A model generated the notes under the pieces. It was given only the letters and a program-made list of their open reading frames with translations. It had not been told where the DNA came from and searched no databases. Both the position numbers and the translations under genes were made by a program. Shown one piece after another: positions 58,636-64,000 of a DNA stretch of 64,000 nucleotides. Numbering within the stretch: position 1 is the stretch's first letter; every line of letters begins with the position of its first letter. The stretch is taken from the NCBI RefSeq assembly GCF_900187985.1, contig NZ_FZOA01000005.1, forward strand, positions 124,001 to 188,000, in the 5' to 3' direction. This DNA is from Methylobacillus rhizosphaerae (GTDB lineage: Bacteria > Pseudomonadota > Gammaproteobacteria > Burkholderiales > Methylophilaceae).

Positions 58636-59691
58636 TCATGCAGCCTTGGATTGCAAGCGCTGCAATGCAGCTTGCAAGGGGCGCTGGTCAATCCACTCAT
58701 CCAGCTCAAAATCCCGATCCAGCAAGCCATGAATCCACATGAAATTTTTCTGCTTGTCGAACAGGGCAATACGCTCAGGCGTCAGCGCAGGCTCCAGATG
58801 CAGGTGGAAATCGTTGCGGTAGGCGGTTGCGACGCTTTCCGCACCAGCAAACGTCTCATCCTGCAAAATGGCTCTCACCCCTTCCAGATTATGTTTGGCC
58901 CAATCTGCCGCGCGCAGCGTCTGGTAAAGAAAACGGACTACCAGATCAAAATGGTTTTCCAGCAGATGCTCATGCACAGTGATAGGACGCGGGGTGCCAT
59001 TGTTGACACGTACCGCAGGATCAGGATGGCTATCCAGGTCTATCCCCACGACGACACCCAGGCGTTTTGCTGCTTCAACAGCAGAAGCGCCCTTCACATA
59101 TACAGCATCAACATTGCCTGAAATCAGGTCATCCAACCCAGCCCACAATCCCCCCAGTACTTCACGGGTACGACGGGCATCGCCGCGTCCACGCCCTGCC
59201 GCCACCTCTACCAGCTCAACATCATCCAGGGTCAATCCTGCAATGCCCAGCGCCCCCTTATACCCATGCAGGCTCATACCACGGGCAATGCTGCTACCGC
59301 GCACATGCTCCTTGATGGGGTGATCAACAAATGCTGGCAGAGCTAAACGCTTGCCTTTAAGGTGCTGTGGTTCGGTAATTCCAGAATCAGGTCGCACCAG
59401 GATAGCCTGCCATTCGTCTATCCAAGTCAAACCAATCAGTCGCGTAGGCGCATATTGCGCGCGAGCAGCTATCGCAAGCAGGTTTCCACCCTCCCGTATC
59501 AATGTCGGCAACTGATGATCATAGTGGTGGCGGTTGAATTCCCTGGGGCCCTCCTGCAGTGTGGACACAGCAATACCATCACGCTCAAACTCCTCGGTCA
59601 GCCAGCCCAGTTTGTAGGCAATTCCAGTCGCAGTAGGCACTGGGCAACGGGTAAACCATATTTGATTCAATGCCTCATTTTTCTCGCTCAT
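58636..59691 (-). CDS. DszB-like desulfinase homologue (SsuA/THI5-fold, cytoplasmic) (2)
   Basis: 351 aa from the ATG at 59691, with GAGAGG seven bases upstream; a TTG five codons earlier is unlikely. No signal peptide. WFTRCPVPTATGIA places Cys16 in the DszB Cys27 position. HHYDHQLPTLIREGG gives His56 and Arg66 followed by GG at the DszB His60/Arg70 spacing. A paralogue of the protein at 43687-44730. It follows the aldolase-like gene by 15 bases. Automatic annotation would probably call it a transporter binding protein. Confidence 0.78.
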   Translation of the reverse strand: MSEKNEALNQIWFTRCPVPTATGIAYKLGWLTEEFERDGIAVSTLQEGPREFNRHHYDHQLPTLIREGGNLLAIAARAQYAPTRLIGLTWIDEWQAILVRPDSGITEPQHLKGKRLALPAFVDHPIKEHVRGSSIARGMSLHGYKGALGIAGLTLDDVELVEVAAGRGRGDARRTREVLGGLWAGLDDLISGNVDAVYVKGASAVEAAKRLGVVVGIDLDSHPDPAVRVNNGTPRPITVHEHLLENHFDLVVRFLYQTLRAADWAKHNLEGVRAILQDETFAGAESVATAYRNDFHLHLEPALTPERIALFDKQKNFMWIHGLLDRDFELDEWIDQRPLQAALQRLQSKAA

Positions 59692-59706
59692 CGCAACCTC
59701 TCCCAA

Positions 59707-60435
59707 TTAACCCAGATCAGTTGCAGGCAACAGGTTCAATGCCTTGGCCTGATCAAAAATCCTGGCCATACGCCATTGCTGGGCCAATACCCCAGGACCA
59801 TAATCTCGCGACCCTCCAATGGCATCAGCCAGTATCTGGATCTGCGCCCCCTCTTCCAGCAGCAAAATGAATTCTGCGGTTTTGCGCAAGCCTTGCCTGC
59901 CCCAGACCGTGGAGCCGCCATTTGCCTCGAGAATCGCCGTGTGATGGGGATTAATCCTGATCTGGTCCAGGATAAAATCCACTTCCTGCTGCCGACGATC
60001 AATATAGATAGGAATCTCCCGGATCAGGTTATAACGCTGCACCGGTACATAACGGATCGGCAATGTGCGGTGTGTTTGTGCCCAGGCACCAAGATACGGG
60101 GAGTGCACATGAGAGACCGTAGTGATATCGGCATGCTCTCGGAACAGCTTGATATAGCGTCCAGCGCCAGCCGCATTGCCATTCCCCAGTATCAGCCTGC
60201 CTTCAAAATCCACGACAATGGCTTGCAGTTCGCGCTGCTCCCAATTAAATGGGCCGGGATCATTCACAATCACCAGCAGCTCCTCGCCCGGCACACGCTC
60301 AACAAACCCCACCGTGCCATTCGCAGTAATAGTGCCAGTCTGGCGAAATGCGGAAAATGCTGTTTTGGCATCAGCCAATACCTGGGCAGCAAAAGCTTCC
60401 AGGTCGTTTTCTGTATCAATTGCGGTTATCGTCAT
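59707..60435 (-). CDS. Class II aldolase/adducin-fold protein (2)
   Basis: A 242-aa class II aldolase-fold protein. SHVHS (His109, His111) gives two potential metal ligands; the later motif reads ILEANGGSTVWGRQG, where Gly173 replaces the usual third His. It shares this change with its paralogue at 39831-40520, so it marks a subfamily rather than random decay. First gene of the aldolase-dszB-ssuA operon, transcribed from a very good sigma-54 promoter. The reaction is unknown. Confidence 0.75.
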   Translation of the reverse strand: MTITAIDTENDLEAFAAQVLADAKTAFSAFRQTGTITANGTVGFVERVPGEELLVIVNDPGPFNWEQRELQAIVVDFEGRLILGNGNAAGAGRYIKLFREHADITTVSHVHSPYLGAWAQTHRTLPIRYVPVQRYNLIREIPIYIDRRQQEVDFILDQIRINPHHTAILEANGGSTVWGRQGLRKTAEFILLLEEGAQIQILADAIGGSRDYGPGVLAQQWRMARIFDQAKALNLLPATDLG

Positions 60436-60514
60436 CTCTTACCTCTGAATTGTCATCAATAACAGGAACTATCTGTCAGGAGCCCGGCTTTCCCGGACAC
60501 TATGCAATTCATTG

Positions 60515-60530
60515 GCAAGAGCTGTGCCAT
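60515..60530 (-). promoter_or_regulatory. Sigma-54 promoter of the aldolase-dszB-ssuA operon
   Basis: Minus-strand ATGGCACAGCTCTTGC is a full TGGCAC-N5-TTGC match. The expected start is about 68 bases before the ATG at 60435. The site is nearly palindromic: read rightward it is TTGGCAAGAGCTGTGC, a weaker promoter that would face the activator gene. Confidence 0.88.
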
Positions 60531-60755
60531 TGAAAAAGCAAACCCATCAAATAAAAAAATAATAATTTAAATTCAAATATTTATTAAAATAATATAATAT
60601 TTAACATTAGATATTGCAGTGTGTATTAATCAACATTTGCGCATATGGCAACACCTACCCACCTGGCATCACTGCTTCAATCACAACAGTCCATTGTTGC
60701 CAGCAGCCATCACCTACATATTCCATTTAATAATATAATTATTAACATATAGTTT

Positions 60756-60783
60756 TTGTTAGTCTAAATAAGCAGCGTATATT
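60756..60783 (+). promoter_or_regulatory. Possible sigma-70 promoter of the sigma-54 activator gene
   Basis: TTGTTA, a 16-base spacer and TATATT, 33 bases upstream of the ATG at 60816. An AAGGAAAG ribosome binding site lies between. Confidence 0.5.
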
Positions 60784-60815
60784 GGAAAAAATTTAGTCAA
60801 GGAAAGTCCTGAACA

Positions 60816-61970
60816 ATGCATGCTGAATTATGGAATTATGAGCGCGCATTCGAGAGTGCAGATCATGTGATCATCCATCCAGACCCCAATGCTGTCAGTC
60901 TGTCTGTCCGTGCCAGCGCACTGGTATTCAGCGACCCCCGCTCACAGGGATTGCTGAACCTCATTGAAAAAATCGCAACCAGCAATGCTACGGCCCTTGT
61001 CATCGGCGAGACCGGCACAGGAAAGGAGCTCATTGCCCGGCATATCCATGCACTGAGCAACCGCCGGAATGGCCCATTCCAGGCCATCAATTGCGGAGCA
61101 TTCTCGGAAACTCTGGTGGAAAGTGAATTATTTGGCTATGAACGTGGCGCATTCACGGGCGCGACCACGGCCAAGACTGGCTGGTTCGAGTCTGCCAACG
61201 GCGGCACCCTTTTTCTTGACGAAATTGGCGACCTGCCACAATCCACACAGGTCAAACTACTGAGAGTATTACAGGAGCGTGAAGTCGTACGCCTGGGATC
61301 ACGCAAGGCAACCCCGATTGATGTGCGTTTGATTGCCGCCACCAATGTAGACCTGGAAGAGGCCGTGCGGGCTGGACGTTTCCGCGAGGATCTCTATTAC
61401 CGGATCAAGGTAGTGCCAGTCGATCTGCCGCCATTACGGGAGCGGCCTGGGGATATCCTGCCGCTGGTGGAACATTTCCTGAATGTATACAAGTCACGCC
61501 TGCATACAGACATTCCCAAACTGGCGCCAGAAACGATTCAGCAACTGCTTGAATATCCCTGGCCCGGCAACATTCGCGAGCTGGAAAACGTAATCCATCG
61601 CGCATTATTGATTTCAACCTCCGGCACCCTGTTTCCCCGTGACCTGGGGCTACCAGCCGTAGGAGCCTTGCGCCTAGACAAACCTGATGCCAGGCCGCCT
61701 GTATTCACGACGCATCACAACCCAGGACAAGAGGAAGCAAACCAGTTGGAGGCCCAAACATCATCATCCAGTGAGTCCTACCAACTGGAGCATGTTTTCA
61801 AGCAGCTGTTTGCATCACCGCCACCCGGCCTGTTTGAACTGGTCAATGCTACCTTGGTCAGGAACGCGTATGCATTCAGCAATCACAACCAGGTACACAC
61901 TGCAAAACTATTGGGTATCAGTCGCAATATTCTGCGCACCCGATTGAAAGAGCTGAAACTGATCGCCTGA
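60816..61970 (+). CDS. Sigma-54-dependent transcriptional activator, SfnR-like
   Basis: A 384-aa enhancer-binding protein without a receiver domain: a short N-terminus (about 35 residues), then an AAA+ domain with Walker A GETGTGKE (64-71), the sigma-54 contact loop GAFTGA (111-116) and Walker [10 protein letters not shown] Fis-type helix-turn-helix closes the protein ([19 protein letters not shown]). The N-terminal sequence [13 protein letters not shown] resembles SfnR, the sulfone/sulfonate regulator of pseudomonads. With no sensory domain its own level probably sets activity, controlled by sulfur supply. The likely targets are the sigma-54 promoters in this window. Confidence 0.9.
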   Translation: MHAELWNYERAFESADHVIIHPDPNAVSLSVRASALVFSDPRSQGLLNLIEKIATSNATALVIGETGTGKELIARHIHALSNRRNGPFQAINCGAFSETLVESELFGYERGAFTGATTAKTGWFESANGGTLFLDEIGDLPQSTQVKLLRVLQEREVVRLGSRKATPIDVRLIAATNVDLEEAVRAGRFREDLYYRIKVVPVDLPPLRERPGDILPLVEHFLNVYKSRLHTDIPKLAPETIQQLLEYPWPGNIRELENVIHRALLISTSGTLFPRDLGLPAVGALRLDKPDARPPVFTTHHNPGQEEANQLEAQTSSSSESYQLEHVFKQLFASPPPGLFELVNATLVRNAYAFSNHNQVHTAKLLGISRNILRTRLKELKLIA

Positions 61971-61987
61971 ATCAGTTCCAGCATCAA

Positions 61988-62005
61988 AAGCGGTATATGC
62001 CGCTT
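61988..62005. terminator. Weak bidirectional hairpin between activator and FMN reductase genes
   Basis: AAGCGG-TATATG-CCGCTT between convergent genes, with short T runs on both sides. Confidence 0.4.
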
Positions 62006-62013
62006 CTGGTTTT

Positions 62014-62565
62014 CTAGGCCACCAGTGTCTGCGGCACATCCTGTTTCAGGAGGAATACTGCCTGTTCCACTGCAGTTTCAACCCGCTTACGGATTGCATC
62101 ACTGGTCAACTGATAGTTGGTGAACTCTGTATCCTTGGCATAAATGGCAGTAGGCGTGGTGTAAATGTTGAAAAAACTCGCCAGCGTGCGCAGCTGATAA
62201 TCAACAACCAACGCATGCTGGTCACTGCCACCAGTTGCCGCAAGAATGGCAACTTTACCTGCCAGTGCCTTGGGATCGAGCAGATCGAAGAAATGTTTGA
62301 GCAAGCCTGTGTAGGACGCCTTGTAAACCGGACTCGCGATCACGATCAGATCTGCCTCTTGCAGTTTTGCATACGCCTCTGCCAGCGGCTCGGGGAAATG
62401 ATTGTATGAAATCGTACTGCCCAGTACCCCTGCGATTTGCGCAATATCAATGATCTCGGCAGGCGCATGCAATTGCTGCGATGCGCTGGCAGCAATCTCC
62501 TCCACCAGTGCCCTGGTCCGGGAAGGTTGCGTCAAACTGCCTGAGATACCTACTATTTTTGCCAT
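62014..62565 (-). CDS. NAD(P)H-dependent FMN reductase, MsuE/SsuE-like
   Basis: A 183-aa flavodoxin-fold reductase. ISGSLTQPSRT at the N-terminus binds the FMN phosphate, SPVYKASYTGLLKHFFDLL is the family's central motif, and AATGGSDQHAL follows. It supplies FMNH2 to two-component monooxygenases such as the two LLM enzymes at 36530-38774. It stands alone with its own sigma-54 promoter, matching the regulon. Confidence 0.93.
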   Translation of the reverse strand: MAKIVGISGSLTQPSRTRALVEEIAASASQQLHAPAEIIDIAQIAGVLGSTISYNHFPEPLAEAYAKLQEADLIVIASPVYKASYTGLLKHFFDLLDPKALAGKVAILAATGGSDQHALVVDYQLRTLASFFNIYTTPTAIYAKDTEFTNYQLTSDAIRKRVETAVEQAVFLLKQDVPQTLVA

Positions 62566-62980
62566 TCCTGCTACTCCTGCTCACATTAATCGATTCACTT
62601 CATGCCATGGCATGCGATGAAATAGATTCAGCAAGAAAGGTGCCAGGGCAAAATGTAATTATAAATCAAATACAAACAATAAAGTCCCCCTGATCCAACA
62701 TGGGTAAGTGTTGATTTTGCAGCTGTCATGCTGAATCAGTGCTGATTAACCAGCAGTTATTTTCCGACTGCTTTCATAGCAGCAGATACTTCTGCATCCA
62801 TCCAATAAATGACTCATGGATTCATCCAATGCAGTATCCATTATGTCGGCCATCATCCTGACCAATGACATTTTTTTATGTTTGAATTCAATCGACTTCC
62901 GCCAGAATGCCTCTTGCCCCTTAAATCAGGCAATGAAATCACTGGCTGTTTGTACCAGCTTTGAGTTAGAATTTTGGCTT
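62566..62980. other. Intergenic region between FMN reductase and SRP RNA genes
   Basis: A 415-base gap. The left part holds the sigma-54 promoter of the reductase gene. Further right I see no convincing gene; the short reading frames there lack ribosome binding sites and protein-like composition. The ffs promoter probably lies at the right end (TAGAAT at 62967-62972). Confidence 0.6.
62630..62645 (-). promoter_or_regulatory. Sigma-54 promoter of the FMN reductase gene
   Basis: Minus-strand CTGGCACCTTTCTTGC matches YTGGCAC-N5-TTGC, followed by T (62630), giving TTGCT. The start of transcription would be about 55 bases before the ATG at 62565. Confidence 0.88.
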
Positions 62981-63075
62981 GGCGGGCCTCCCCGCATTGC
63001 AAAGTAGCCAACCTGGTCAGGTCCGGAAGGAAGCAGCCACAACTATTGAAGCAAGTGCCGGGGGTTTGGCTCGCC
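62981..63075 (+). ncRNA. ffs: Signal recognition particle RNA, small (4.5S) type
   Basis: The conserved SRP domain IV sequence is present at 63012-63037, with GGTCAGGTCC, the GGAA tetraloop and AGCAGCC, including the asymmetric loop bound by Ffh. The ends pair as GGCGGGCC with GGCTCGCC, giving about 95 nt. It lies just upstream of dnaX. A TAGAAT -10 at 62967-62972 fits a start near 62980. Confidence 0.95.
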
Positions 63076-63199
63076 TCTTAAAGAACACTATGTACTACGC
63101 CTTGATTATCTGGCTCCGGACAACAATTGCCTTGAAATATCATAATCTCAGGTGCAGGCAGTCTCCCGTAACGCATGATACCCATTGAGTTAATACGCT

Positions 63200-64000
63200 A
63201 TGAGCTATCAGGTTCTTGCCCGCAAATGGCGTCCCAAATCCTTTGATGAACTGGTTGGCCAGGAACACGTTGTACGTGCGCTGACCAACGCGCTGGAACA
63301 GCAACGCCTGCATCATGCCTATCTATTCACTGGCACCCGAGGTGTAGGCAAAACCACGCTATCACGCATTCTGGCAAAATCCCTGAATTGCGAACAAGGC
63401 GTCAGCCCCCGCCCCTGCGGCCAATGTGCAGCCTGCCTGGCCATCGATAAAGGCAGTTTCCTGGATTATGTGGAAATGGATGCCGCCTCCAACCGTGGCG
63501 TCGAGGATATGACCTCACTGCTGGAAAAAGCTGTTTACGCGCCAACCCAGGGCCGCTACAAAGTCTATATGCTGGACGAAGTGCACCAGCTGACCGGCCA
63601 TGCGTTCAATGCCATGTTGAAAACGCTGGAAGAGCCTCCGGCCCACGTCAAATTCATTCTTGCCACGACTGACCCGCAAAAAGTCCCGGTCACAGTGCTG
63701 TCGCGCTGCCTGCAATTCAACCTGCGCCAGATGTCTGGCAGTGGTATTGCAGAACACCTGCAACATGTCTTGACCGAAGAGCATATTGTCTTTGAACCTG
63801 TCGCACTGAACCTGATCGGGCGTTCAGCCAATGGTAGTATGCGCGATGCTCTTTCACTGCTGGACCAGGCCATTGCCTATGGCGGCAACAGCGTCAACGA
63901 AAAAGAAGTACGCGCCATGCTGGGGGCTATCGACCAGGGTTATCTGTTCGAGCTGCTTGGCTCCCTGCTCGCCAATGACGGCAATGCCTTGCTGGAGCAG
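63200..64000 (+). CDS. dnaX: DNA polymerase III tau/gamma subunit, N-terminal part (cut by window edge)
   Basis: The first 267 codons are in the window. They begin SYQVLARKWRPKSFDELVGQ and show Walker A GTRGVGKTT, a four-cysteine zinc motif (CGQCAACL with an earlier Cys), Walker B YMLDEVHQL and the SRC sensor (VLSRCLQF). It is the ATPase of the clamp loader; its partner delta' is encoded at 138-1169. The frame remains open to the end of the window, so the programmed-frameshift region that makes gamma, if present, lies outside. Confidence 0.97.
   Translation, partial: MSYQVLARKWRPKSFDELVGQEHVVRALTNALEQQRLHHAYLFTGTRGVGKTTLSRILAKSLNCEQGVSPRPCGQCAACLAIDKGSFLDYVEMDAASNRGVEDMTSLLEKAVYAPTQGRYKVYMLDEVHQLTGHAFNAMLKTLEEPPAHVKFILATTDPQKVPVTVLSRCLQFNLRQMSGSGIAEHLQHVLTEEHIVFEPVALNLIGRSANGSMRDALSLLDQAIAYGGNSVNEKEVRAMLGAIDQGYLFELLGSLLANDGNALLEQ

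Larger units (their letters stand above)
60436..60815. other. Divergent regulatory region of the aldolase-dszB-ssuA operon and the activator gene
   Basis: 380 bases without a gene. It contains a sigma-54 promoter reading left (60515-60530) and a likely sigma-70 promoter reading right (60756-60783). About 150 bases of AT-rich DNA between them could hold activator or IHF sites. Confidence 0.7.

Noticed and set aside
58636-59691. Annotation as a periplasmic substrate-binding protein
   Set aside because: No signal peptide at either possible start, and the DszB-type Cys/His/Arg set is present; the neighbouring 57381-58460 gene encodes the exported binding protein.
60512-60528. Rightward reading of the near-palindromic sigma-54 site as the promoter of the activator gene
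   Set aside because: The -12 element is GTGC and the start codon is 290 bases away; a sigma-70 promoter lies much closer. Kept only as a weak possibility.
62816-63007. 63-codon frame upstream of the SRP RNA
   Set aside because: No ribosome binding site, no recognisable composition, and its end runs into the SRP RNA gene.
1-64000. CRISPR arrays, insertion sequences, prophage or integrase genes
   Set aside because: No spaced direct repeats, transposase or integrase motifs were seen on either strand.

Overview
The window looks like a chromosomal segment of a betaproteobacterium, most likely one of the Methylophilaceae (Methylobacillus/Methylovorus type). I infer this from three things: the gene order of the fatty-acid and envelope operons, the two-subunit pyruvate carboxylase, and moderate GC with strongly AT-rich intergenic stretches. 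No rRNA, insertion sequence, prophage or CRISPR array was seen. RNA genes are one tRNA-Asn and the small SRP RNA.

Positions 1-36414 are mostly core genome. A leftward operon (10067 to 1) carries yceD-rpmF-plsX-fabH-fabD-fabG-acpP-fabF-pabC-mltG-tmk-holB-tatD (fatty acid initiation and elongation, folate, cell wall, replication). Divergent from it are the two pyruvate carboxylase subunits, a Maf-family pyrophosphatase, a DUF4139 protein and an RsmI-family methyltransferase. A second long leftward block (30595 to 16324) is rpsB-tsf-pyrH-frr-uppS-cdsA-dxr-rseP-bamA-ompH-lpxD-fabZ-lpxA-lpxB-rnhB. map and glnD run rightward from it. An MsbA-like exporter at 34632-36393 is broken by a frameshift.

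Positions 36530-62645 form the accessory part and hold what looks like a dedicated organosulfur scavenging system. It includes two SsuD-like flavin monooxygenases, two class II aldolase-fold proteins, two cytoplasmic proteins resembling the desulfinase DszB, a TonB-dependent receptor, a complete TonB-ExbB-ExbD set in one operon with an SsuB-type ATPase and two SsuC-type permeases, a periplasmic SsuA, an MsuE-like FMN reductase, a TauE-type sulfite exporter and an SfnR-like sigma-54 activator. Seven good sigma-54 (-24/-12) promoter matches precede the separate transcription units. This ties scattered operons into one regulon, whose likely role is to supply sulfur when sulfate is scarce. Interspersed are a 1-Cys peroxiredoxin, tRNA-Asn, an exonuclease/GIY-YIG fusion and a pair of half-transporter exporters.

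Positions 62981-64000 return to core genes: the small SRP RNA and the start of dnaX. The likely working order of the accessory system is: TonB-powered uptake through the outer membrane, ABC import, oxygenation with FMNH2 from the reductase, desulfination, and export of surplus sulfite. The substrate is unknown. The monooxygenases lack most of the SsuD active-site residues, and the aldolase-like proteins lack a canonical metal ligand, so the chemistry may differ from the known ssu, sfn and dsz pathways.
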